From assembly GCF_964340395.1 (NCBI RefSeq), contig NC_135555.1:2221001-2285000 (forward strand): a stretch of 64,000 bases of DNA, written 5' to 3'. Made by a program: the position numbers and the translations under genes. Source of the stretch: Glandiceps talaboti. Taxonomy: Eukaryota > Hemichordata > Enteropneusta > Spengelidae. Positions 13,101 through 24,134 of the stretch are shown here, piece after piece (the first letter of the stretch is position 1; the number at the start of each line of letters is the position of its first letter). Below the pieces are notes generated by a model, which worked only from the letters and a program-made list of their open reading frames with translations, searched no databases and had not been told where the DNA came from.

Positions 13101-13616
13101 AAAATACCGTATGGTAAAGTGCAGTATAGTTGTAAAGGATGTCATTACAAGACAGAGAATGCCAATGCCATGCTACCTCACATACAGTCACATCTAAAAA
13201 CTATCAAACCATTGGTCCTTGCCAATGTTAGGCCACTTCTGCCAAGAACATTCAAGAGTGCTACACTCAAACAAGAACCTGTTGATTTTGATGCTGTTGA
13301 TACATCATCAGCAGTGAAAGAAATGCCCTCTAGTTTGGAGTTCCAAGAAAAAATCTTAATGCTTAAGAAGAAGATGGAGGTAAACAAGAACAATCTCTCG
13401 ATACTAACTTTGGATGAATGTCTTGACTTTTTCACAGAAGAGTTAAAAGTCAGAGATAATAACAAAGGAAGCATATCATGTGGTAGAGTTCAGTATGGCT
13501 GTAATGGGTGCAAGTTCAAGACAGAAGAGACAAAATGTATACCAAAACATGTACAGTATCATCTGAAATCTATCAAGCCATCGGTCTTATCAAAATTCAC
13601 TTCAGATAAAAAATAA
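4121..13616 (+). CDS. Large C2H2 zinc-finger protein, three coding exons
   Basis: Coding exons are 4121-5131, 7256-7373 and 8032-13616; phases (0, then 1) agree and the joined frame encodes about 2237 residues. The start is the ATG one base inside the acceptor at 4119. Exon 1 (337 residues) is lysine/arginine-rich and matches no family I recognise. The 5.6-kb last exon holds about 16 C2H2-type fingers: a cluster of seven at 8650-9560, two at 10450-10690, several degenerate ones at 11140-11780, one at 12000-12070, and three in a triplicated module at 12537-13580. Many linkers lack the classical TGEKP form and several fingers have long or irregular spacing. Repeated [VIL]-K-x-E sites (IKQE, VKQEP, LKQEP, VKSE) fit SUMO acceptor motifs. 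Likely a nuclear DNA- or chromatin-binding regulator; the orthologue was not identified. Confidence 0.88.
5294..5469 (+). mobile_element. MITE-like element with gtgtttttgctaagg termini, copy 1
   Basis: About 175 bp bounded by inverted termini: gtgtttttgctaagg on the left and ccttagcaaaaaca on the right. It has no coding capacity and lies in the first coding intron of the zinc-finger gene. A second copy in opposite orientation lies 400 bp downstream. Confidence 0.65.
5872..6036 (-). mobile_element. MITE-like element, copy 2 (inverted relative to copy 1)
   Basis: The right part (gttaccggggttcccaaacc then ttagcaaaaacact) is the reverse complement of the left part of copy 1, and internal blocks match copy 1 in reverse. 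The left terminus (agtgttttatttaaggg) is degraded. Both copies lie in the same intron. Confidence 0.65.
6829..7038. repeat. 42-bp minisatellite, 5 copies
   Basis: Five copies of a 42-bp unit containing tacttcatggggacttcaaa and tttctcattcaa, near-identical. A poly-C/poly-A stretch (6799-6828) precedes it. It lies in the intron 5132-7255. The open frame through it is a by-product of the 42-bp period being a multiple of three. Confidence 0.95.
7652..7830. repeat. 18-bp minisatellite with 54-bp higher-order structure
   Basis: Ten copies of an 18-bp unit (gggccaggagtggggcat) with variants gctaggagt and gccatcagtgggacat that alternate in a three-unit, 54-bp pattern, showing that three-unit blocks duplicated together. 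It lies in the intron 7374-8031. Open frames on both strands here are repeat artefacts. Confidence 0.95.
12195..12312 (+). repeat. 66-bp in-frame duplication inside the zinc-finger protein
   Basis: Two copies of a 66-bp (22-codon) unit, at 12195-12260 and 12261-12312 (the second incomplete). Both encode RLRQVAVRGHSQ and the DNA is almost identical over about 50 bases, so the duplication is recent. It sits in a strongly basic segment between fingers. Confidence 0.9.
12537..13580 (+). repeat. Triplicated module at the zinc-finger protein C-terminus
   Basis: Three diverged copies of a module of about 110 residues begin near 12537, 12920 and 13270. Each has a V/LKQEP-type SUMO motif (clear in copies 1 and 3), a short coiled-coil-like stretch (EFxEKxxxLxxxxD), an ECLxxFTEExxVRD segment, then one C2H2 finger of the form YxCxGCxxKT followed by H-x4-H (H-x3-H in part). 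The repeated unit is a finger plus an N-terminal helix, not a finger alone. Function unknown. Confidence 0.85.
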
Positions 13617-13886
13617 GTTGTGTAAAGTCAGAGTGATACAAAGTGACTTAGTAATTCAACAAACCAGCAGTAACAGATAAATGAAGTTGGTGGTGTGTTG
13701 TCAAGTTAAGTTTGAAAGAGTATGTCTTGTTTTTGTTGCTGAACAAACACTTTCACAGAGTCATCAATATTTAGTTAGTATAGTTAGTATAGCACCATCA
13801 TAGAAACTTTGTCAAGATCTCTCCATTTCAAAAGATGAAGCTTTGGAGCAATTCTTTTGATGTTTCCTACGCAGATATGGGTCCCA

Positions 13887-13892
13887 AATAAA
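13887..13892 (+). promoter_or_regulatory. Polyadenylation signal AATAAA of the zinc-finger gene
   Basis: First AATAAA after the stop at 13614-13616, about 270 bases downstream. Confidence 0.55.
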
Positions 13893-15812
13893 GACTGAGA
13901 GTTAGGTAGATGTTTATATACAACATGCTCAATCTCTTCAAGTATAGTCTGTCAAATTCTAGCTTCTTGACATACCAATAAATGGTCTCTCCTTTTTAAA
14001 GGGAATTTATGTGAAAGCCTGCCCCTTTGCAGGTCGAAAGATGGATTCCAATTACTCGCCTCACCTACAGTCATTTCCAAAAAGAAATGTCCAAAGAGGG
14101 CGCTATACATGAGGTCAAACTAATCGCTAAAATGACATGGCACTTAGTCTAACATAGCTATTACAACTCCACAAGATTTTTAATGATATCATCAGAAACA
14201 CTTTTAATAGAATTTTTAACTTGATTCAATATAACCAACACTTGCCATAAAACACTGAGAAATTATGACATTTTTATTCTAAAGGAAGGTAAGACATAAA
14301 AAAGAATAATTGTTTGGTTCTGGTTACCTGACCCCACTTGGCTTTTCACTGCCGACCCTAAATTTTTTTTACATAGTTGAGAAAAGAATGATAACATTGC
14401 AAAAATTGTGAAGTCTTATGAGAAATAGTGGATGCAGAAACTGCCATCAACTGAAAAAGACACTCTGAAACTGCTCTTCACAATCTATAATGGCTGTACA
14501 TCTGATAGGAAGAAATGAACAACACAGGGGCCATTTGGAAAACAATGGAAAACCTGAACTAGACACACACAAAAAATATAATAAAATAAAATTTAAAAAA
14601 AATCTACCTTCCCCCACCTATTCTAAAAATTAAGCATAACCAGAACCACACAATTTTTATGTTAGAGCTAACATAAATGTTGAATTATCATAGCCCAACA
14701 GGTGGTTCGAAACAGCACTCCTAGTGGTCAAACTTCACAAACTTTTGTTTTTCTGATAACAATAGCATATTTATTACCTCAAATAACTCACATTAGCATA
14801 ACAACTCTTAAAACAACGTGTATCTTGACTAGTGTGCCCTCTAATGTAGCCAAATTTTGTTGTGAGTCAAAATGATTAAAAAAGTGGGATTTACCACATG
14901 AACTTTGAACTTGACAATACAGTCTGTGGGTCAAACTTTATTTTTCAAACATCACAATAGTGAAGTATCACATGCTTTAAAGGGTGTTGTGATGAGTGGT
15001 TGCAACCACATGAAGTAAACAGTGTATCCTTTTACTAATATAAAGTACCAATACACATAACCTATATTTCTGTCACCATCAGTGTGCCCTCTGAAAAACT
15101 GGCATTTCTTGTGAGTCACCACATAGTAAGAGAAAGGGGAACACCAAATGTTGATGCGTCACTAGAAATTGTGTGCGTCAGTAGCGCATCAACTTGGCAT
15201 AGAGGACACATTGTACATCATTCATCCCTAAAATACGTTACTACCAATATCCAGTTTCTGTTTCATGCATAGTAACAGATTTCCATACTAACTATTGTTC
15301 TAGTTCTGTATGTCATCCCAGCCACAGCAATGTAAGATTCTCTATGAATGGATGTATTGATGTGATTAGCAGAAGTCACAATACTGTGCATTAACATGTG
15401 AAGTGCGTTTTTACTAGTATATATTAAAATACTTCACATCCATGTTGTTCTCCACATACAAGAACAGTCACTGTTTGGGTATGTAGAGTCTACGGTTTGA
15501 CCTTGCTAACCTTGCATTTATGATATGCCTCTGTATTTATATCTAAACCTTAATTTTTCACACGTCTAATTGATATGCTTTCAGGCCTTTTGTGTCATAT
15601 TCCAAAGCTAGTAATATATTACTGGATGGTACAGCAACTTTTTCAATGTCCAATTTCATTCATATTGCTAATGGTCGTGAATGCAAGTTATGTATACAAA
15701 CACCTCGTTATTTAATTCAAACTGTGCCCCAGACCCCCCAAGTTGTGCAGGCTACTCTTGGGTATTGGTTTAGTCATCATGCCAAGACTTATTAATCCAA
15801 TTCATTTATTTA
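13893..15812. other. Intergenic stretch, no gene seen
   Basis: AT-rich sequence without splice-consistent open frames. Short frames at 15084 and 15592 have no recognisable domain or flanking splice signals. Confidence 0.6.
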
Positions 15813-16034
15813 CCTGGGGCTTCGCATAAATAGCTAAAATTTGGGTCGTTTTGTATGTACCGAAGTACTGCGTAATTTTACTCGTGGAATATCCCTGTAC
15901 TTTGCGCCCTCATCGATCACATAGGGCTAACTTTTCGTTGACGTGTTAGTGCAGTACAGGGATACTAGTATATGCAGTAGATATCTGTACATACAAAACA
16001 ACCCAAGTTTTAACTATTTATACGAAGCTCCAAG
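15813..16034. mobile_element. MITE with about 45-bp terminal inverted repeats
   Basis: About 220 bp. The left terminus (ggggcttcgcataaatagct, then ttgggtcgttttgtatgtac) is the near-perfect inverse of the right (gtacatacaaaacaacccaa, then actatttatacgaagctcc). The interior contains a second short inverted pair (tccctgtact / agtacaggga). No coding capacity. A nonautonomous DNA transposon is the best reading; the superfamily is unclear. Confidence 0.8.
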
Positions 16035-16569
16035 GACTGTGAGAGATTCTAGCTCACCAGTAGTTGCGTTGTAAATCAAAATCTAAATAGGAGAAACGTT
16101 ATTCACGGTTACATTTTCATATCTATTTATTCAGCGCACCATCAATGTATAAAGTAAAAAAAAAGTCGGCGACAAATCGTATATATTGTTATTATGAGTG
16201 GTGAATCAACAACACCAATAAATAACATCTCTTGGCCCTTGGGTATCTAAAATACACCTGTAGCCGTGTGCGTCTTTGTACGCACTGAGCACTGTACAAG
16301 ACCCGGATGTTGTAAAGCGCTCGACCTCTGCATGATGAACTTTCCTAAATCGGCAACATTTGGTATACTTTCGAGCGTCTGTGGTGTTCTTTTTCATTAT
16401 ATAAAGCCGCGATTCGCAGTAAAAAATACCACTAATGGCGTTGTAGCACAACTGTACAGTTTTAAAAATGTTTATCCATTTGCTAGTCCATGTTAACAAT
16501 AGGTGTTCATTTGCTGAATGACTATCCAGTTGCCTATCCAACCATGTTGCTATCTTTACGATATATACT

Positions 16570-17070
16570 ATCATTTGGCGGTTGCTATGGGCGAGGTCAT
16601 GTTGTAAGATATTTTTTTTCACACATTTTTGTATGTTTTTGTTCACTTGTGCATGAATTCCTGATATTATCTTTGCAATATACGTGATCATTTGGCTGTT
16701 GCAATGGGCGTGGTCTTGTTGCTGGGCATATTTACATACATTTTTTGAATGTTTATTCAATTGTCTATTAATCCCAATTGTTATCTTCGCAATATATGTG
16801 ATCATTTGGCTGTTGCTATGGGCGTGGTCTTGTTGCTAGGCACATTTAAATACCTTTTTTGAATGTATATTCAATTGTCTATTAATCCCAGTTATCTTTT
16901 ACACGATACACGACCGTTTGGCTGTTGCTATGGGCGTGGTCATGGTTGCTAGGGTATTTGCATACATTTTTTGAATGTTTACTCACTTGCCTACCAGATG
17001 ATGTTGTTATTTGACCAAAATATACTGCCATTTGGTTGTTGCTACGGGCGTGGTCATGGTTGCTAGGGCC
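16570..17070. repeat. Tandem repeat of about 113 bp, 4-5 copies
   Basis: The phrase tttggctgttgctatgggcg then tggtc recurs at about 16573, 16691, 16804, 16916 and 17030, spacing 112-118 bp, with similar sequence between. It passes into a second diverged repeat at 17080-17600. Minus-strand open frames here follow the repeat. Confidence 0.88.
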
Positions 17071-17079
17071 AATTTTGTC

Positions 17080-17680
17080 AAAATGTTTTGAAGAAAATCT
17101 GCAGAATAACACTTTCAGAAACATCTCACCAAGTTTCAGACTCATTGACCAAGTACTTTTTGAGATAAGTTTTTGGCCAAAAATGAACATTTTTACACCT
17201 AATTTGTATAGCACTCATGGAATCTTTGTATGCATATTTCTTTATCCATACATCCCTAGATGCATTCCCATTACATTTCAGCCCAATCTGCTCAGTAGGT
17301 TTGGAATTATAGATATTTAACCAAAAATACACATTTTTAGCCCTAATTTGCATATTACTGATGGAAGCATCATGTCATGAACAAATCTTACTTTACCCCC
17401 CTTAAGAATGTTCCCACCAAATTTCGCACCAATCTGCCCAGTAGTTTCTGAGTTTAAGTTTTTTTTACCAAAAATCACATTTTTTGACCCAAATCACACA
17501 CCTGTGATGCGATCATTTTGATTTGAACAATTTCCCAACTAGACACCCAAGGTAATGGACCCACCAAATATCATGGCAATCGGTTCAGCGGTTTTTTACT
17601 TTAAGTTATTTACATACACACACACACACACACACGCACACACACACACACACAGTCAGTCAGTCAGACAGACGTCGGGC
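17080..17680. repeat. Interspersed repeat ending in (AC)n and (CAGT)n
   Basis: Several diverged segments of roughly 150 bp share phrases such as caccaaatttcgcaccaatc and accaaaaat-acattttt. The right end, atggcaatcggttcagcggt, is followed by (AC)n and (CAGT)n microsatellites. It looks like an old dispersed repeat with an expandable simple-sequence end. Confidence 0.6.
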
Positions 17681-18035
17681 GATCCCAATTACACTAGTGA
17701 ACCTCAGTTCAGTTGTGCTAAAAATAAACTGCGTGTACACATAGCTTTCAAGAGGGATGGTTATCCAACAACACGTTCTGCTCGAACGAATTTGCGGGTC
17801 AACTTTCGCAAAGATTTTGAATGGTCATAGATCGAATGTACTATTACGACACATGCTACATCTGAACAACTTGAGAGAATATTATGGGGAACTCTTGAAG
17901 CCATTCTCATCCGATCTCTGTATGTTCGATGGGTACGGAAATATTAGATAATTTTCGTTTCGTTTCGATTGTCTGCGGGAGCTGTTTTCCACCCAGAATA
18001 GTTATGTCAACAAAGGACGCTGATAACAGCCTTCA

Positions 18036-18043
18036 CTTTATTT

Positions 18044-18074
<31 letters not shown>

Positions 18075-18078
18075 TTAA
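18036..18078. repeat. (TTTA)n tract, 3' tail of the retrotransposon on the minus strand
   Basis: About ten TTTA units, reading (TAAA)n on the minus strand, directly beyond the 3' end of the reverse-transcriptase pseudogene. Short tandem 3' tails of this kind are common in non-LTR elements. Confidence 0.8.
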
Positions 18079-18245
18079 TCTTTCATATACAGACACCATT
18101 TCAGTACATTAGCACTGTTCTCCAAATAGAACCTGTTGCAAGATTACGTACGTACACAGAAAACAAACAAACAAAAGGGACAAACCAGGACAAAAAGTTA
18201 CAGACGCAGAGTGCACTTTAAAAGATGTCCACCCACATTATTACC

Positions 18246-19910
18246 AGACTACATTCTTTTAAATATCGATGAGTTCGGAGCTGATCTTATTGATATGGGT
18301 AGATTGTTCCATAGAACAGCACCACTAGAGTGAAATGCCCGTTTCCCATATTCCGTTTTAACTGTATGGATGTATATGTTACCTTTACTGGCCTGTCTTG
18401 TGTTATGAAGATGAATTTGGTTGGAAAGATTGAACATTTCAGTGAGGTAACTTGGTGCATTGCCTGTTAAGGATTTGTAGACGAGTGTTGCCATTTGGCG
18501 CTTCCATCTAATTTGAGGGCTGACCCAACCCAAGTTTTCATATACCCAACCCGTACTAGTATCACGGGGAACTTCGAGGAGCAGTCGACCAGCACGTTTA
18601 TGGGGGAGCTCAAGTGTCTTCAAATACTTTTGATTCGTATTACACCATACATTCGCAGCATAATCGAAATGGGGAAGGACTAAGGTATTGAACATCATCT
18701 TCCCAAGTCCCATCGGCAAAAAGTGTTTGATTCTCGACAGTAGGCCAAGTTTTAAAGAAATTTTGGAAATACATGTATGTGTTGAAAATTTCAATCAAAT
18801 ACTTGCTCTACTAGGTCTCCCTGTATTCGAATTTGCAAAACTGAATTTAATTTTAGTCTTTGTGAAGAACCGAAAAGCATGGTCTTGGTTTTACTTGTAT
18901 TCAGTGTTAACTTGTTTGAGTCAAGCCAGGCCTTGACATGCATTATTTCCTCTGTGAGTGTCACTTCAATATCAGCAACTGATTTGCTTGAATAGAAAAT
19001 AGCCGTGTCATCTGCATACATAATTACTTGAGCCTTTATAACTGTTTCCGGCAAGTCATTGATATAAAGGGTGAAAAATAAAGGTCCCAGGATTGAACCT
19101 TGGGTCACAGGGGCGTGTAATATTGCATAGATTGTTGTTTTCCAGGTCTACAGACTAAATATAACAACCTTTTGACTATATATTCCTACCTGTACACGGA
19201 AAGAGAGTATTTATAGTATACGTAGTACTATAGATCGATACATTTGTAGCAGCAAGATTCGTATGATATTTTCCTAAGAAAACGGAAATATAAGCAATAA
19301 TACACGCCCCTGTGCCTTGGGGTACCCCACAAGAAATGCCCATGCTTTCTGATAATGTGGAATTTAACTCTACAACTTGTGTACTACCTTTTAGATAGGC
19401 ACAGAACCATGCCAATGCACTGCCTTGTATTCCAAATTGATGTAGTTTCTGAAGCAGCAGTCCATGATCGACTATCGAATGCTTTCTTCAGATCTAGAAA
19501 TATTGTACCATTGAGTTGTTTACGATCAATAATATTAAATAGAATATTTGTAACATGCGTAAGGGCCGTTGCCGAGGAGTAACCTGGCCTAAATCCTGAC
19601 TGACATCTATTCACAATGTCATTTTCATCTAGATAGCTGTACAGCTGATCATGGACAGCTCTTTCCAATATCTTAGAAACTACAGGGAGGATAGATATTG
19701 GTCGGTAATTACCAACGTCAGTTCTATCCCCTTAAATAATGGTACAACCCTAGCTCGTTTCCACTCTGCAGGAACCTGTCCTGTCTGTAGAGACAGATTA
19801 ACAATATATGTCAATGAAAATGATATATACGGAGCCGCATATTTAAGTAACCGTGCACTGACATTGTCAATACCAGTGGCTTTAGCAATACAGAGTTTCG
19901 ACAATTATCT
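18246..19910 (-). pseudogene. Decayed non-LTR retrotransposon, reverse-transcriptase part
   Basis: On the minus strand, conserved reverse-transcriptase blocks run in order: GIDNVSARLLK, PAEWKRARVVPLFKG, SGFRPGYSSATAL, FLDLKKAFD, GVPQG..SILGPLFFTLYIND, and YADDTAIF with the catalytic aspartate pair. A C-terminal region follows, ending FHSSGAVLWNNLP. The reading frame shifts at least twice (near 19480 and 18795) and a 209-bp element interrupts it at 19106-19314, so it is not functional. The 5' part, with any endonuclease, is missing, as expected of a 5'-truncated copy. It belongs to the jockey/CR1/RTE-type non-LTR elements; I cannot fix the clade. Confidence 0.9.
19106..19314. mobile_element. 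hAT-like MITE inserted in the reverse-transcriptase pseudogene
   Basis: 209 bp with 14-bp terminal inverted repeats, cacaggggcgtgta and tacacgcccctgtg. It is flanked by an 8-bp target duplication, ccttgggt on the left and ccttgggg on the right (7 of 8 match). Removing it rejoins the conserved GVPQG and SILGPL parts of the reverse transcriptase, proving insertion. CA..TG ends with an 8-bp duplication are typical of hAT transposons; no transposase is present. Confidence 0.88.
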
Positions 19911-20008
19911 ACAAACGTACTCAGTGGTTACGGGCTTAAGATGTAAACAACACGGCTTCACTAGGACGTAAACAATACGCTGGATGGATGGTCCATGTTG
20001 CGGTACAA

Positions 20009-20122
20009 GACAATCTGATTAAAATCCGATGTAGATGTCGGCTAATCGTTATTTGCTATTTTACCTTCGTTATTTTGCCTGAATTGACCTTCTTTGTACA
20101 TGTTTACGTTTTTAGCCTGATC
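20009..20122 (+). mobile_element. Single arm of the hairpin-element family
   Basis: Matches one arm of the palindromic elements at 52775 and 57358: caatctgattaaaatccgat, gtagatgtcggctaatcgtt, then a variant of ttgaattgaccttc and acgttttt. The opposite arm is absent, so this is a half copy or one whose second arm was lost. Confidence 0.75.
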
Positions 20123-20341
20123 GATCAAGCTGGTGATTACTCGTTATTGAGTCATCACAAGTTATCCATCCCCCAAAAAATACAGTCAGCCATATGCACA
20201 ATAGGGTTCCAGGCCCAGGCAGTCGTGTCGTCCTTGGTGTTCTATAGATAGGCCTAAATATAGACCCTCCACCAAGGGTGGATGGTCTATGGCCCAATAA
20301 AATAAAAGGTTGCGGTTACCCAACCCCACCTAGTTGTTCAC

Positions 20342-20348
20342 TATAAAA
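20342..20348 (+). promoter_or_regulatory. TATA box of the secreted-protein gene
   Basis: TATAAAA lies 89 bases before the ATG at 20431, leaving a short 5' UTR. There is no in-frame upstream start. Confidence 0.6.
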
Positions 20349-20430
20349 AGCCGCGATTCACACCATAATCAGTATACCACGAATATTACAGCTATCTATA
20401 TCTTAGTTACATTGAATGCCGTGAATTGAG

Positions 20431-21916
20431 ATGGGCAAGTTCTGCACTATATGGCTAGTAATTACCTGCATGATCGTAAGTGGAGATGGTTCCCCAACAA
20501 GAAGCAAGCTATATGAAATGACATCTCTTGATGCTGAAGGCCCCGAATCAGAAAATATCAAATCAGTTACCAGTGAAACTTTTGCTGAGAGTATACCTTT
20601 CCAAACAGATGACGCTGAGACAAAGGCTGTTAATAGATCTATAATAACTCCGATTTACGAAAATGGTAAGTCGAATATGGCAATTTTCTTATCGCACACA
20701 ATATCTCCAACCGGTATTGGTGCTTGTACGTCTATGACACATGACATTGTACATCTACAGATGCATCGGGTATAAAATAAATATTTCAGTTGGTATAGAC
20801 TTGTTATATGTACATCAAGTTAGATTTTTTTTTTTTTTTTTTTGGTATTTTGTGTTTTTTTCTTAACGAAGGAACGACTTTGTATTAGTATTGGCACAAG
20901 TAAAACATTAAACAGTAACGACAGTAAAATATTACCATCGTCTTTATTTCACGAATGTCCTGAATGTGACCAAACGGCTACCAAACCATAGCTATGCGCA
21001 TCACTTTCTGTCAATATTCAGGTCCAAAATTAACGAATGCGGGCCCGCCTCCCCTATATAAACGGCGAAGGCCCTTTGTCACGGGTCATTTTGCTAAACA
21101 ATACGGAAATGGTAACAACCTAGCGATAGCTCCTGCTAAACTGCAGTTTTTCACGTGTTCTGACCATTGACATCTACCGTACTGTGACCAAGTCATTATG
21201 AATATATGACGTATGTACTTACAGCATTCGTTTTCAATAAGATTGAAAATCTGAGGTACATTTCTCGAAATTACTTTCGGTCAGACGTCAGAAAAGCTAC
21301 GCCGACTTTGCCGTTGATAACGTCACGCAGCTGTCCATCAACATGTATTGGACTCCTTTGGCTTGAGTAACGGAATTATAACATATCATACATATTATGA
21401 TCTTCCAATAACCCCCCCCCCCCTCCCACCGTAACAACGAAATACTCGTGTCAGGCTCAAGAAGTAATAGTCTATATAATAAATTATAATTTATTAATCC
21501 TTTTATTTCTTTGTCTTACATTTTTAACAGATAATAATGAACGAGCTTCAAGTGATAGCCAGAATGAAAAAGCAAACAATACCGCTGTTGAACAGGTAAG
21601 ATCGGTAACTTTTCTAAGGATACACACCACGGGATCACACTAGTCTATCTGCTAGACCTCGGATGTTCTTCCGATAGAATACGACACACGACCGAACATC
21701 GCTATCGAGGATGGAACATTTCGGGCAAGCCCTCACTGCGAACTTCGTTCGCTTATAGTATCGAAAGAAAACCCGAACGTCTAGCAGCAAGACGAGGGAT
21801 CACACACGATGTGTGACTCTGTTTACTGATTAGGACACTGCATGTACATGTGATAATGATCAAATGGGACATTATGGCTCATACCATTATGAAGTATATT
21901 AAATACAATTTCGTGT

Positions 21917-21957
<41 letters not shown>

Positions 21958-24090
21958 AACAACAACAACAACAATAACAACATCATCTTATTATAATTCA
22001 AGCTACATACAACATGTTATTTGTTGGATCACTGAAATCAGTATTGAAATGGTTTCAATATTGTGTCTATCCATACATGTACTTCGAATGATTTATTTTC
22101 TTATCTAGCAGGCGCACAAGTAGCACCACTTTTACAAAATGAAGTCATCCCTCTGAAAATAGTTCATGTTTACGCTCAAAAGTGTGAAAGTTGGACCAAA
22201 TTACTCGACATGTGATCAATTTATCATTATTTCAAACTTAACTGCTTGTCCGACATAAATAATTGACCATTTGCTTCCCATCGACTTGCAACGGTAGATA
22301 ATACCTTCTGTAAACATACTATACCAAATCAAGTACCTGTTGTCTTCGCTTGGTACATGTAACAGTTCGACATCTTTGCTATGATCATACATCCTCTGAT
22401 TTGCAAGACGGTGACTTCAGTTGTGACATTTTCAATGGACAAACACGTGTGTGATGTACAGGCCTTTATAGTTTGTTGTCAGAATACGCAAGTTATATCT
22501 CTCCCCATCGTTCCACTTTGGCTGTGTGTTGTCTCGGACAGATAACACTAATGTACCTATATCTAAGTATTCATGCTATTTCTTGCCAATTATTTTGTAA
22601 TAGATTACACATTCCACAATAAAAAAAAAGACACGCCACTCTTTTTTAGTTTCACCAAAATTAAGATGTAACATTTCAAAATTCAAAGACCAACCCCACC
22701 GAGAAATGATATGTGCTATGATGCGTCTTGTACAATCATACCTAATGTTATCATCAGTTTATAATCCTGTGGGTGGAGGGTCTATATTTATATCAGTAAA
22801 GGAAGCTGGAAGCATAGACACTGTCTATGCTGGAAGCCACTTGAGATTAGTGTAAGAAGTCACTGCAGGCGACGTGTTACACTGTACCACTTTTGCTCTT
22901 GGATGGGCAAGTACAATTCACAACACAACCTGCTGTTTACGTAGTAAATTGTTATGTCAAAGTCAGAGTCAAACTACATCAGCTGGTACTAGCACGTTAA
23001 TTTGAAAACGTGTTAACATTGAAAGGCTACCCTGTCACTAAATTCAGTCTATTGTAGATGAAAGTGAACTTCATTGCTTCTGTAAAATTCTCTCCTAAAA
23101 ATACTCTTACATATAAAATACAACTGTATTCAGTAACATCGAGTCTATAAGTTCCTGACAACCGTATTCCGATTATACACTAGCGTTATCTTAATAATAG
23201 GTCAGGAACTAGACTGTACAACGCTAGGACTCTATAGGTCAGGACACCGGTAGTGTTATTACACATTATGCAAGTAAATGAGTCCGTATGAATAATCCTA
23301 GAACACTATGGGGAGTTTATTTTAGATCATGACAGCACGAGTGTGACGCTACCATCATATTCATATTGATCTTCACTTTCAAAAGTTGACCTTTACGCTC
23401 AATGTGAATATGATGATAGCTTCACACGTTCATCATCAGATTCGAAGTCTTCCGAATGGGTACGAACAAGCGTTCGGCAAATCACTTAAATCCTTCATTG
23501 GCAGGTTGAAATCATGTGATTGTAATTACTTTTCACTTGATTTGCGTGGATTTGCGTGTTCTTTTGTTATTTTTGCCAGAGTATCCAATTTGCACCATGA
23601 CTTATCATCAAGTTGACAGATATAAACAAAGTCATGAAGCTTTCCGTCAACCAACATCAGAGGCATTTATCTTGTTGTCTTTACCTAAATTGTCTCTGCT
23701 TGAAGCTCACTTCATTTAAACTGTTTAGCGGCTTTATATGGTATTAGGCGAAATGAAACGAAAGGAGGCTTTACGGTATTCAGCGAAATTAAACACCGCA
23801 AGCCTCGTTTGGCTTCATTTCGTTTCGTTTCGTTTCGCCGAATACCATAAGCCCTGTTTTTCTTATAATCAATTAACAGAAGCCTTCCAAAACCAGTTGT
23901 AATGTAGACACTACGACAAAGCGAATAACGTCCAACTTGTAATGCTTGAAAACAAAGTACATAGAGGTACTAGCTTTGAACAATATGGGAAACCGTATCA
24001 GCCTTTTGAGCACAGGGGAACCATGAATGTTCTCGTCTGTCTGTCTGTCTGTCCGTCCGTCCGTCCGTCCGTCCGTCCGTCCGTCCGTCC

Positions 24091-24134
<44 letters not shown>

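Noticed and set aside
8207-13474. Several minus-strand frames of 60-125 codons inside the large zinc-finger exon
   Set aside because: Shadows of a long conserved coding exon on the plus strand.
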